A DNA stretch of 64,000 nt from Margaritifera margaritifera (lineage: Eukaryota; Mollusca; Bivalvia; Unionida; Margaritiferidae), in the NCBI GenBank assembly GCA_029931535.1, contig JAQPZY010001561.1, forward strand, positions 3,775,001 through 3,839,000, given 5' to 3'. Below the pieces are notes generated by a model, which was not told the origin of the DNA, did not search any database, and was given only the letters and a program-made list of their open reading frames with translations. Positions 1-10,024 of the stretch are shown piece after piece; position 1 is the first letter of the stretch, and every line of letters begins with the position of its first letter. The translations under genes were made by a program, and so were the position numbers.

Positions 1-330
1 AATTAACCTATAAGAACAAAATAATTACAAATTTACGAAACTTGCGAATGAAATAATGCTTTTTCAAATAAGCAACATCGAAGTATTATTTTTAGCATCA
101 TTTCTGCCATTGACATGCAATGAATGAAGAGTGTATTCAACTCGCAATCCGGAGTTCAATGTATACATTTATCACTGTCAACCAAATATGGTAATTCACG
201 TGGACGGGTTTATTAGAACAAAGGACTTCTCACAAATGAATTCTCACCAGCCTAAACAAATAGGAGAAGAATACTGTATTTATCAACAGAATTGCAAACG
301 TTTTATCAGCTAATCGATGTGAGAAACATG
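1..330. other. Unassigned AT-rich DNA
   Basis: No coding, RNA or repeat signal that I can support. A 60-codon open frame at 131-313 has no recognisable motif and is treated as chance. Confidence 0.4.
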
Positions 331-553
331 TGACGGACTAGTGGTAAAAAGCAAATTGTTCCTCAGATCTACCAACCCATAACCAGTGACGGACTAGTGG
401 TAAAAAGCAAAATTGTCCCTCAGATGTTCCAACCCATAACATGTGACGGACTAATGGTAAAAAGCAAATTGTCCCTCAGATGTACCAACCCATAACGTGT
501 GACGGACTTGTGGTAAAAAGCAAATTGTCCCTAAGATCTACCAACCCATAACA
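331..553. repeat. Minisatellite, about 56-bp unit, 4 copies
   Basis: Four near-identical units begin with TGTGACGGACTAGTGG or a close variant at about 331, 387, 443 and 499. Each ends with ACCAACCCATAAC. Copies differ by single substitutions (GTTCCTCAG, GTCCCTCAG, GTCCCTAAG) and one-base indels. Confidence 0.9.
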
Positions 554-779
554 CAGCCGATTTGGCTAACATTGTTGTTTGGTTCGCTAGATGTAAATGT
601 ACTAATTTAAGTTCTGCAAAAATATCCCCTATCGATTATTACTGGTCGTTCATGCAATAAACGTGGTGATTTTTCACAAACAAAAACCTTTTCAACAAAA
701 TGGTGAGTATTTTTTGCAAAAATAATGTCTGTGACTTTCTTGTGAATAACCTGTGTTGTTAAAAAAAGTCACTATTTTG

Positions 780-1230
780 TGAAACGGGCTTGCATTGACA
801 TAAAAAGGCACTTTTTCATAAAGAAAGTGACATCCTCCATGAAGATAACACACTTTTCCACGAAAAGAAGTGAATTTTAGTGAATAATTGCCTGGACGTG
901 TAATGACACTGTTTTCGTCAAGAAAGTGACACTCTTCATGAACAAAGTAAATAAAGTGACTTTTAAATGCCCTTTTTCTTCAGGAAAGTGACATTCTTTA
1001 TGAAGATTAAACATTTTTCCATGAAAAAGTAACTTTTTGTGAAACTTGCCTAGACGTATAATAGCACTTGCTTCATGAAGAAAGTGACATTCTTCAAGAA
1101 AATTGACCTTGTTTTTCGAAAAATATAATAAAGTCACTTGTTTTGTCAAAGGCTTCAATGGACATGCAAAAGTACATGTGAGTGAAGAAAGTAACATTCT
1201 TCATAAAGATCACACTGTTTCGAAAACGTT
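780..1230. repeat. Diverged tandem repeat, about 120-bp unit
   Basis: The words AAGAAAGTGACATTCTTCAT, CACTTTTCCACGAAAA and GCCTGGACGT recur in the same order about three times. An open frame on the minus strand (877-1197) is a by-product of this repeat and is not called. Confidence 0.65.
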
Positions 1231-1244
1231 TTCGTTCAAAATAT

Positions 1245-1405
1245 GTAATAATCCTTAAGAAAGTGTAATAATCCTTAAGAATGTGTAATAATTCTTAAGA
1301 AAGTGTAATAATCCTTAAGAATGTGTACTAATCCTTAAGAAAGTGTAATAATGGTTCAAAAAAATGTGTAATAATCGTTAAAAATGTGTAATAATCCGTA
1401 AGAAT
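1245..1405. repeat. Minisatellite, about 20-bp unit
   Basis: About seven copies of a TAATAATCCTTAAGAAAGTG-like unit with alternating AAGAAAGTG and AAGAATGTG variants; the last copies are diverged. Confidence 0.85.
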
Positions 1406-1702
1406 GTCACTTTCTTCACGAAGAAAAGAACCTTTGTTCTTTGATGCAAAACTTTAACGAAATAAAATTACTAATTTCACGAAGTTAATTTCTTTGTGTG
1501 TGTGAATTTTCAAGCAACATTTCCATTAGACCTAAAATCATGTTCAGTTTTGTTAGTTCGTCGCTAGTTTTGGTGTTTATTGTTTGTCATGTTTGCTTCT
1601 GTTTTATAATTGTCGTCGACAAAGACTCGGTGAGTGTAATTAGGCAAGTTAAACACTAGTTTAGTACTGTTACTGGTCAGTCGTTTTACATTTTGTTTAT
1701 AG

Positions 1703-1826
1703 CAGGGGTGTCAAACATACAACCCGCGGGCCGGATACGGCCCGCCAGACTCATTATTTATTATTATTATTTATTATTATTTATATAAAATCTGGTCTGC
1801 CATAGCAAATGAGTTTGACACCCCTG
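1703..1826. mobile_element. Short hAT-like non-autonomous element (MITE)
   Basis: The left end CAGGGGTGTCAAAC and the right end GTTTGACACCCCTG form perfect 14-bp terminal inverted repeats around a 124-bp element. The interior has a GC-rich patch (CCCGCGGGCCGGATACGGC) and an ATT-rich tract. Ends starting CAGGGGTG are typical of hAT-superfamily MITEs. The flanks (GTTTATAG and GTTATATT) resemble an eroded 8-bp target duplication. It has no coding capacity. Confidence 0.85.
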
Positions 1827-1829
1827 GTT

Positions 1830-3090
1830 ATATTTCTTGGACAGTTGTATGGCCATAAGGAACGTATGGTAACATTACCACCACTCGTTCTTACGCAGCA
1901 ATTGACTCAAAGCATTGATACCACTCACGGAAGCATTTCCGCACGTACATGTTTGACTCAAAGCTATTAACTAAAAGGATTGATACCTCTCACGGAAGCA
2001 TTTCCGCACGTGCATATTTCTATAACGCTTATACACATAAATAGCAATCGATGGAAAGACGTATTCTTGAGATTTACTGTGATTACTTTTTCTTCAAGTG
2101 TGCACTAGTTCAAATTACCACTGTAATATATCCAATCGAAATTTAAATATTGAATAGAAATAGAAATATTTAATAGAAATAGAAATAGTTAATAGAAATA
2201 GAAGAAATGAAGGTTTACTGTAAATATTTTATGTATGTAAATGGTTTCTACATCCAGCACATACACGGCAAAATGGGCACTCTTGGACTCAAACCTCTTT
2301 CTTGGACACACGCCATAGATTTTGATAGGTCTGAACAGCCCACATTCCAAAACAAAACCTGTGCACGACAATTTATCTTCAAAATAATACCCTGTCCCTG
2401 ATCAAGTCCCTAACCAGCTAAATCAAGCAAAAGGATGTGTCGGGAGGACACAAATAATATTTAACTTTTCCGTTATTGTTCGAGTGCAAAAAAAGCACAA
2501 TGTCCTTGATCAGCTGAGCCAAAATATAGAACCTATTCTGGGGGCACACTTACGCTGATATGACAATTAACCTATCATAAGCTGTCAATCAATCGCGGGT
2601 TATCGTTGATGGAAGTGGAAAGCTGACCAATCAGATTTACGGGCCACGAGTAAGTCATTTAGTCTCTCTAAATCATACTCTCGCGTGACTCTGCGAAATT
2701 TACACCAAGCGATAGTCCAGTCAGGTATATACAGACGAATGTATTTGCACAGGGTTACAAAAAAATTAGGTAAAGCCGCTGGTTGGTCAGCAGGTTACTT
2801 TCATTATAATATTCATTAGGACCTTGCTATAGAGGAAAGTACAGTTAAGTCCATGTACCATGCATACTTTCTATGAACTAGAGTGGATAGCATTCAACAG
2901 TTATGACGCAGTATAATATATTAAATGAAAACCACTAATGCGACAAAATAAAAAAATTAATAAAACCATAAACAATTTCGACGAATATATAACCTTACTG
3001 ACAATCAAGCATGCCAAAGGCGTGCCTGAGGCACATGAACACGAAGTGTCCAAGTACAAGCAGCTTGCAATGAAAAGGAAATTCGAGAGT
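1830..3090. other. Unassigned AT-rich DNA with short local repeats
   Basis: Two partly duplicated blocks lie near 1915-2010 (the words ACTCACGGAAGCATTTCCGCAC and GACTCAAAGC recur), and a simple (AATAGAAATAG)n tract lies near 2150-2200. Short open frames on both strands at about 2190-2400 overlap each other and show no family signature. Confidence 0.4.
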
Positions 3091-3094
3091 TTAA

Positions 3095-3245
3095 GGAGTC
3101 GCGGTGGTCCAGTAGTTAGCGTGCCAGACTTGTGACTGCAAGGGTAAAGGTTCGAATCATACCAACAGATCAGCATGGTTCGGCTACCGTAGTGTGTTCT
3201 TGGGCATAAGAGAGCTATTCCATTTCTGTATTTATTATTATTTAC
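3095..3245 (+). mobile_element. tRNA-derived SINE copy
   Basis: The head contains an RNA polymerase III A-box-like stretch (GGTGGTCCAGTAGTTAGCG, from about 3103) and a B box (GGTTCGAATC, about 3149-3158), spaced as in a tRNA. A non-tRNA body (CAGCATGGTTCGGCTACC, TTCTTGGGCATAAGAG) follows. The same body words recur in the copies near 31.4, 41.8 and 54.0 kb, so this is a dispersed family. The tRNA part does not fold as a clean modern tRNA. Confidence 0.75.
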
Positions 3246-3259
3246 CAATTATGCAAATA

Positions 3260-4100
3260 ATTCGGAAGTAATCGTATCAATCTGTATCCAACTATTCTTG
3301 TTCCTATTTCATATTCCCACTTTTCCTCCGCTATTAATTCAAAGGCTTTTGTAAGAGTTATATTAAATCTGAAATGCCGTGGAAGAACACAATGATACAG
3401 TAAATAATTGTATGTTAGATCCTGAAAGTCTTATGGTATTCTATTCATTTTACCGAACACTGCAAACTGTGTTGCTTCAAGGCCAATAAAGTGTGCACTG
3501 CCTGCCTCTCAACTTTCTTAATTTATCATTCCTAATGCCTTCTTCAATTTTATTTTTGTAGATAACCGCAACTCGTTTAACGTCATGAAATTGTTGTAGT
3601 CATTAAACTTGAAACGACCATTGCTTCCACATGATAATGTAATATCGTTCACAAGCATTCTACCGAAGTTCTTACCATTGCATTGTAAGCATCTCCCTTT
3701 GCCTTCATATCATACGACACAAATAAACTACCTGACATGATGAATATATATGTGCTTAGCTTTGCTATCTCTAACGTTAGCTCAGGTTTAATGTTGCTCG
3801 GAGTATAATATGTCTACCTCATTGGGTTATCTTTTCCTGCTTGTGAGGTGTTATGTATTTGCCATAACATTACCCATTGCTATTATATTTATATGCTAAG
3901 AAAAAAGTCAGAGCTCTAAAAGAAACTTGTAAGCAACATATACACTGACATTAATTTCAAGTACAATGAATATGTACTCGTATTTTAGTTGTTCATGAGA
4001 GGACTCATAGAAACCATTCAGTATTGGATGACTTGGTTTCTCAAATTTTACCCCGTCGCCGCGTTGGGGTCCACATTCATTTCGGGGAAGGCAACCTGTA
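3260..4100. other. Unassigned AT-rich DNA
   Basis: I see no gene, repeat array or element boundary here. Confidence 0.35.
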
Positions 4101-4361
4101 TTACTTTTTCGAGCGTATGTAAGTTACAATACCCATCCGAAATGGATCCGTGGCAGTGAATGCACTCCTTTGAACCTGAAATGTGTTGCAGCCATGCTCA
4201 GCCGAAATGTTGAACCATCCTAGTCTGTGCGAAAGCTCCATGAGTGCTACGCACGTACTTGAGTCGGAGCATATCACCTGTTTAAGAGCCACGGGCCCAA
4301 CGGTAGGGTTTGTCAATACAACATACATTGTTAGAACCAGCAATAGTGCGTGTATTGCCAC
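4101..4361 (-). CDS. Small ORF with N-terminal hydrophobic segment, function unknown
   Basis: An 86-codon minus-strand frame. Its first about 27 residues are hydrophobic (MAIHALLLVLTMYVVL and following), like a signal peptide or membrane anchor; the rest contains four cysteines and no motif I recognise. It is the third of three consecutive, non-overlapping minus-strand frames (4934-4770, 4742-4410, 4361-4101). They are separated by only 27 and 48 bases and run away from the capsid-like fragments that start at 5088. Such close packing would suit a virus-like element. An opposite-strand frame (4183-4377) overlaps it, so chance is not excluded. Confidence 0.25.
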   Translation of the reverse strand: MAIHALLLVLTMYVVLTNPTVGPVALKQVICSDSSTCVALMELSHRLGWFNISAEHGCNTFQVQRSAFTATDPFRMGIVTYIRSKK

Positions 4362-4409
4362 AAGTACTTTGCCCTAATTGCGTCGCGAAATATAGTGTCG
4401 GCGGCTCCT

Positions 4410-4742
4410 TTAACTATAGCGACGCAGAGAGAGAGAGAGAGCACAGATCCACGAACTGTTGCTCAACCTCGACGTGCATGCGCAGGATGGTGTTTCGTAC
4501 CTGACCAGATTTATTAACACAGCCGATAAGTACGTGCTACCTTTCGTCGAATAAAAGAAAACTGTGGACAACTGGAATTCCGGAACCGGGAGATGAAGTT
4601 TTGGCAAAATCAAGTGAACTTTGGTGTTTGGTACGCCACCACCAGTTGTGGCATCAGTATTCGCGACCTCTTGTTGCCCGCTAAAATGGCAAGACAGCCC
4701 GAGATGATACGCAGCTTTAATCAGTTTCATGTATACTACCAT
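4410..4742 (-). CDS. Hypothetical ORF in a Polinton-like block, function unknown
   Basis: A 110-codon minus-strand frame in the less AT-rich 4-6.6 kb block. No motif is recognised. Its last residues are encoded by a (GA)n-like tract near 4427-4441, so the C-terminus may be altered or artefactual. Support is mainly positional: it sits between two other small frames on the same strand with short gaps. A fragment of an older gene or a chance frame are both possible. Confidence 0.22.
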   Translation of the reverse strand: MVVYMKLIKAAYHLGLSCHFSGQQEVANTDATTGGGVPNTKVHLILPKLHLPVPEFQLSTVFFYSTKGSTYLSAVLINLVRYETPSCACTSRLSNSSWICALSLSLRRYS

Positions 4743-4769
4743 AGTAGTAAAATAGTTGTTAAATAAGTA

Positions 4770-4934
4770 CTAAGCGGGAACTTGCTTTTTTGCACGGTAT
4801 AATTGGCATAGACGGACCTTGTTTTCAAGTCGTTTAATCTGCGAGTCACGGATTTCATTCTGGGCTATTATTAGTTCGTCTCCATCGAAAGTTTGAAGCA
4901 GGCTTTCCAACTCCTGCGCATTTTTGGTAGACAT
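4770..4934 (-). CDS. Small charged helical ORF (54 aa), function unknown
   Basis: A 54-codon frame from ATG (complement of 4932-4934) to TAG (complement of 4770-4772). The protein is acidic in its first half (ELESLLQTFDGDELI) and basic in its second (IKRLENKVRLCQLYRAKK), with heptad-like spacing of L and I that suggests a short coiled coil. Its composition is more protein-like than most frames here. It lies about 150 bp from the capsid-like gene at 5088, divergently oriented, and is the first of three minus-strand frames. No family is recognised. Confidence 0.35.
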   Translation of the reverse strand: MSTKNAQELESLLQTFDGDELIIAQNEIRDSQIKRLENKVRLCQLYRAKKQVPA

Positions 4935-5087
4935 CGGAAGGGCCGGTAAATAAAGTTCTGCTATTCATCCGGCAGATAAAGGTCAGTCGTCGGCACACCG
5001 GCGTTCCCCCGGCATGTTATTTAAATGTAAGAGCCTCCTTCAGCCATGTTTTGATATGCTGGAAAAGCAGCAAGCAACTATGGGCAA

Positions 5088-6230
5088 TTGTTAAGGCATG
5101 GATATGCGATCTCCATTATTATCGTGAGCATGTATCCATACAGAAACAAACTCGACACATTCCGCTCCATCCGCCGCGCGCGTGGTGTAAATGGAGCCCG
5201 GAGCTCCGTCCTTGTGACTAATAATCCAGTCTCCATAGACCAAAACCAGCTGCTTATTGCCAGATTTCCCAACCTCAGTAGCAACGATGTCTTTGTGCTT
5301 GGCACCTCCAGGCTGGTATTCAGAATAGCTTTAAGCGGCGGCACAGCAACGCCTGTTGACTCTAACCGTACAATTGTGAAAAACCTTGGCCGCGCCGACG
5401 TCAAGAAGGTAAGTGTCAAGCTCGAGGGCAATGATCTGGCGTGTATCGACGAAACAGATGTTTAGGGGCTTCTATATGGATATGTGGCTGAGTGAAAAAG
5501 ATATGACAAACGCGGTCTACCAGGGCACCTAGAACGCTATACGTATTGGCTCTGGCCATGCCGTTGCCGCCACCCAGCCCGACGCATCTATCACATACTA
5601 TACTACCAGTCTGGTCTCTCAGACCGCCTTACATTTGAGCTAACGTTTAAAGACTACATCAGGGTGATCCTGAGCACCAACAAAGGGGCGAGCTACGCTA
5701 TCAGCGTTATCTCTCTGGTGTTCCACGTCGTGACGATTTACATGGAAAAAGTGTCTTGTACACATGAGTGCTGTGCCATCGCATGATAGTAGCGAAACAA
5801 AAGCGAGAGTATGTGGAACATTACCATAAACACACCAGCAAAAAGCATGAAAGGCCTTGGACACACGGCAAAAAGGACCCGGAGGTATTTCTAGTCAACC
5901 CTGAAGGTCCTGATCTAGATACCCTGCTTTGTACGCTCGCTAAAAAGTTCGAGGAAACCACCACGCTTTTTTATTCAACGATTGTGCCTTTTCTTCTGGC
6001 TTCTGGCTATGTCAGCCGTCATGCCGGTATCAACGTGTAGGTCATAACACAAAAGTACAATGCCGTTGCCCGTGATTTCCGCGAGCAGATGTCGTGGAGA
6101 GACTTCTTCTGCTTCAAAGACGAAGACTCATTTAGGGGCACGCTTGAGCAGAGGCCTCTGAATTGCTTAAAAAAAGGTTTGGCAATCTCCTTCTGCGCAC
6201 AGACCCGCCAGTGTCCAAATTGTTTGATTC
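5088..6230 (+). pseudogene. Broken capsid-like (jelly-roll type) gene of a Polinton-like element
   Basis: The best piece is an open frame at 5088-5465 with NPVSIDQNQLLIARFPNLSS, TSRLVFRIAL, NRTIVKNLGRA and KVSVKLEGNDL in order. I recognise this order from virion-structural-like proteins of large DNA transposons in cnidarian and mollusc genomes. The theme continues after a frame change at about 5465 (YMDMWLSEKDMTNAVYQGT, then a stop) and again at about 5610 (LTFELTFKDYIRVI, SYAISVISL). More diverged pieces follow in 5768-6040 and about 6041-6230 (SGYVSRHAG, QMSWRDFFCF). At least two frameshifts and several stops show that it is dead. The exact role (major or minor capsid) cannot be decided by eye. 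Confidence 0.55.
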
Positions 6231-6239
6231 CACCTGCGG

Positions 6240-6542
6240 TTGAACATAATGTGGTTGTTTCATATATTTTGCATCACCATCCACGCCATAATACTTGCGG
6301 CACTGGGCTACTTGCTACTTAGAGTCAGACGATCAGTAAGCCATACCAAAAACTTCATAAGAGCCATGGCAGAAGCTGCTAGTGACCTTGAAGTGGAGGA
6401 GCTACTATATGGGTTGGTGGCCAAGCTGGAAGGCACAACGACGGCCATTAGGGAAACACTAACGCATCAGCGTGACCGCTTGTCTGAGCTAATCGCTTCT
6501 GGAGCGGCGAAAAAATACATACCCAGTACTCTTACCACGTAG
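6240..6542 (+). CDS. Membrane-anchored helical ORF, function unknown
   Basis: A 100-codon frame. Residues about 4-25 are strongly hydrophobic (FHIFCITIHAIILAALGYLLL), followed by basic residues (RVRRS), as expected of a single membrane helix. The rest is a charged helical region (EAASDLEVEELLYGLVAKLE) ending in a polar tail. It directly follows the capsid-like remnant on the same strand and shares its less AT-rich composition, so I treat it as a gene or gene remnant of the same element. No family is recognised. Confidence 0.35.
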   Translation: MNIMWLFHIFCITIHAIILAALGYLLLRVRRSVSHTKNFIRAMAEAASDLEVEELLYGLVAKLEGTTTAIRETLTHQRDRLSELIASGAAKKYIPSTLTT

Positions 6543-6885
6543 TGCTCTCTTTTGTGCAGTCTGGTGGTTAGGTCCTATCCATAGAGGCTGTTGGCGTCGG
6601 AAGGCTATCCAATTGTTTGGCTTTCCGCTGTCGTAGCAATCTATATGCTTGACCTCTTTTTCAGCTAATTCTTTACCCGTTATCCCTTTGCACGTTTAAT
6701 TTGCAACAGATTTGCTCAATTCCTTTTCTGTGTTCTTCAATTTCTATGGAGATGGAGTTATTGCTAGTTTTGTCTCTGATAAATCCCAATTCTTTTTCTA
6801 ACTACACTTTGTCCATTTATCAAGAAACGAATCATAATTTCTCTCACTCCGGTACACCTCTTCCCCTCTGGAGAATTTAGCCATG
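6510..6885 (-). pseudogene. Minus-strand coding-like stretch, broken
   Basis: Reading the complement from an ATG at about 6883 gives MAKFSRGEEVYRSERNYDS and about 30 codons to a stop. A second, longer stop-free stretch (about 6700 down to 6510) contains GKELAEKEVKHIDCYDSG and FRRQQPLWIG. The composition is protein-like but no family is recognised. It may be another gene remnant of the Polinton-like block. Confidence 0.2.
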
Positions 6886-6959
6886 GGCGTAACGCATACT
6901 CCTCAATGTTCAAATAACCGAAATTGGCTGATGGTTGTGGTGATGATTTTGATTATTCA

Positions 6960-7135
6960 ACTGAAAATCATTTGGATGATGAGCATGATGAGTATGATGA
7001 TGATGATGATGATGATGATGATGGCTGATGGTTGTGGTGATGATTTTGATTATTAAACTAAATATAATTTCGATGATGACGATGATGACGATAATGACGA
7101 TGACGATGATGATGACGACGATGATGATAATGTAG
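6960..7135. repeat. (GAT)n / (ATG)n trinucleotide tract
   Basis: Imperfect GATGATGAT and GACGATGAT runs at 6973-7022 and 7070-7130. A copy of GGCTGATGGTTGTGGTGATG lies before each run, so a longer unit was duplicated. If translated it would give an Asp-rich stretch. Confidence 0.9.
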
Positions 7136-7199
7136 ATACTGAACCTGAAGACGATGATATTGTAAATCTTGCTAATAATTTCGGATAATTCACATTAAT

Positions 7200-8250
7200 T
7201 GGATATTTCAGAGCTTCACTAACTGTTATTGACCAGTCCGATGATCAGTTTGAAAAAGGATTTGGCACGGATGAAGCACAATATCAGTTGGAAAAAATAA
7301 CTTTTGAATAAAAAAAGAAAACACCTTATTATGTAAAATCTGGCTAAAAATGATTTTTTGGTCACATTAGGTTGGGCAAAAGAAGGCAACACAATTTGTA
7401 CATCTGGACAATGCAAAATCTTATACACGACCTAACTACCATTTAGAACATAGTGTTGTACAAAGGCAACCGATAAAAGTACCCGAGGAAATAGAAAAGC
7501 AAATAATAATGAGCCCTATGATAAACAGGTAAGACGAGCTGAGACTATATTGGGTGAAAATCACGAAAGAATTAAAAGTGGAGTGCTTCCACCTGCAGTG
7601 ATTGGATTATTCACTATTCAAGATGAAAGATAATTTTAGGGTTAAGCAAATATTAGAGGAGTTGTCAAATCGAAAACAGAATCTATGAAATCTGATGGTG
7701 ATATGTATGAAAACCGATTGCAGATTTTTAAAAAAAAAACAAAAAAAACCCCAAAACATTAAGATTAAGTAGAAAACTGATGTAATCAAACAAGCTGTAT
7801 TGCAAGAAAGCGTTGAAAGTAAACACATCCAATAAGTTGAAACTCTAACACAGTTAGAACAATTTTATAACAATTATTGAAAAACAATGTATTCAAGCGT
7901 TAGAGAAAAATTACCATTAGGTGAAAGGCTACTACAACTGTTTAAAAAAAAATTGTAAATACTTCAAAAGTTAAGACCTTGTCAAATGTTCTCCTCTCTC
8001 TATTTAATATTTTATGAAAGGTTTAGTAGTGGTGCAGGAGGAACAAGTGGCGGTGTACCTAGTCAGGAGGCAAAGATGATTCGTTCGTTGAGAAAACGGA
8101 AAACGCTTAACAAATGTTGAGTTAGCCAATAAGGTAAAAGCAGCATTGCCTGGGATTATTGGCATTGTAACAAGCTGGTTTTTGAAAACAGATGGAAATG
8201 TTGTTTCTTCCCTATTGTTTTACTTCTTTTAGCATAAATTGTAAATCGCG
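7200..8250 (+). pseudogene. Diverged coding-like tail of a Polinton-like element
   Basis: Stop-interrupted stretches look protein-like, notably RIKSGVLPPAVIGLFTIQ (near 7570-7625), a glycine-rich RFSSGAGGTSGGVPSQ (near 8020-8070), and a helical hydrophobic ELANKVKAALPGIIGIVTSW (near 8121-8180). I have seen the last type of segment in predicted proteins of Polinton-like elements in aquatic invertebrates, but this is recollection. Frames change several times and A-rich tracts interrupt it (7730-7760). Confidence 0.3.
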
Positions 8251-8299
8251 AAAAGGCGGGGGACATAGTATCCGCGCTTCTGTCCGTCACTCACATTTT

Positions 8300-8690
8300 C
8301 GTGTCCGCCCTATAACTTTAAAGCTGTTTGAGAATAAGGGATGAAACTTGGTATATGCGTACAACATTAGAAGGTATGTCGCGTACTTCATTCGGGGTCC
8401 TATCTTTCCGCTCTATAGCTTTCAATCTATTTGAGACCAAGGAATGAAACGTGGTATGCTTATACATCATCACTAGAAGATGTGACTCGTGCGACATTAG
8501 TAGTCTTTTTTTCAAGGTCATAGTCACAGCTCAATAGGTTCACTTTTCCTAAAATTTTTCTTTCCGCCCTATAAGTTTCGAGCCATAGAGATAGAGGGAT
8601 GAAACTTGGTATGTATATATCGCAAACCGCACTGGGGGTCTTACTTTTAAAGTCAATGTCACTGCTCAATATTTAAAGTTTTCGCCTTGT
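8300..8690. repeat. Dispersed degenerate repeat, three units
   Basis: The theme CCGCCCTATAAC... followed about 30 bases later by GGGATGAAACTTGGTAT occurs at about 8307, 8408 and 8564. AAGGTCATAGTCACAGCTCAA-like text lies in between. Units of this style are common in bivalve DNA in my experience. No coding potential. Confidence 0.6.
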
Positions 8691-8699
8691 AGAACTGGA

Positions 8700-9205
8700 T
8701 GTTATTACTTTAAGACTGTCGTATCCCAATGTTTCTCTATGATCGAGAGAAGAAGTATTGTAGCTATGTCTGTACCTAAAGCCCACTATTTTACTTCTTA
8801 TAATTAATGTGAAATAGGCTTTTGTTGTGCAAAAAAATTGAGACTCTATTTACTGTTTCTGTACATTTACATGTAATTCACTGATGATTTATTTCTCTAA
8901 TTCTACCATTTCCTACACTGCACCACCATTTTAATCTATGGCATTTTGTATTTTGATTTTTCCATTTTCCTCGATCATTTTTGTTTCTGTTGCATTTGTA
9001 TCATTTTACAACGGATTGTACCAATTTTGTGTGTAGTTTAATTTCAATTACTACTAGATGTTAAATGAAAGTTCTGCAAAAATCGCGTCCAAGGCAGCGT
9101 GTTCCACAAAAACAATTTCATCTTCAAAATCTGTATATCTGTGAGGTGTAAAAGGTGTATTTGGTTTTCATTTCATCCATGTGGTGAAAAAAAAAATTAT
9201 CAAAT
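8700..9205. other. Unassigned AT-rich DNA
   Basis: No feature seen; a fragment of the next repeat's flanking sequence may begin near 9170. Confidence 0.35.
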
Positions 9206-10022
9206 GAACTATTTTAGTAAATGCTGTAGGTGTTTGTAACATAAGGTTAAATGGATGATTTAAAATTGTACATGGTAAAAAAATTATACCAATGAAAATG
9301 TATAGTTGTTTCTAACATAAGGTTCAATGGATGATTTAAAATTGTACATGGTAATATAACAATTATATCAATGAAAATGTATAGTTCTTTGTAACATAAG
9401 GTTCAATGGATGATTTAAAATTGTACATGATAAAATAAAAATTATATCAATGAAAATGTATAGTTCTTTGTAACATAAGGTTAAATGGATGATTTAAAAT
9501 TGTACATGGTAAAAAAAGTATACTAATGAAAATGTATAGTTGTTTGTAACATAAGGTTAAACGGATGATTTAAAATTGTACATGATAAAATAAAAATTAT
9601 AACAATGAAAATGTATAGTTGTTTGTAACATAAGGTTAAACGGATGATTTAAAATTGTACCTAATAAAATAAAAATTATATCAATGAAAATGTATAGTTC
9701 TTTGTAACATAAGGTTAAACGGATGATTTAAAATTGTACATGATAAAATAAAAATTATATCAATGAAAATGTATAGTTCTTTGTAACATAAGGTTCAATG
9801 GATGTTTTAAAATTGTACATGATAAAATAAAAATTATATCAATGAAAATGTATAGCTGTTTGTAACATAAGGTTAAACGGATGATCTAAAATTTTACATG
9901 AGAAAATAAAAATTATATCAATGAAAATGTATAGTTGTTTTTGTAGCATAAGGTTAAACGGATGATTTAAAATTGTACATGATAAAATAAAAATTATATC
10001 AATGAAAATGTATAGTTGTTTG
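9205..10022. repeat. Minisatellite, about 80-bp unit, about 10 copies
   Basis: The unit contains GTAACATAAGGTTAAACGG, ATGATTTAAAATTGTACATG and ATCAATGAAAATGTATAGTT. Variant positions (TTCAATGG/TTAAACGG, AAAAAAATTATACC/AAAATAAAAATTATATC) recur in non-adjacent copies, which suggests duplication of unit blocks. Confidence 0.95.
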
Positions 10023-10024
10023 TC

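Larger units (their letters stand above)
4101..8250. mobile_element. Remnant of a Polinton/Maverick or adintovirus-like element (structural part)
   Basis: The block at 4.1-6.6 kb is visibly richer in G+C and CpG than its surroundings and is packed with short coding-like frames on both strands. It holds a broken capsid-like gene (5088-6230), a membrane-protein-like frame (6240-6542), three small minus-strand frames and, further on, a diverged tail with a glycine-rich plus hydrophobic segment (8030-8230). I did not find terminal inverted repeats, a polymerase or an integrase here. The assignment rests on my recognition of the capsid-like protein family seen in marine invertebrate genomes, without a search. 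Confidence 0.5.
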
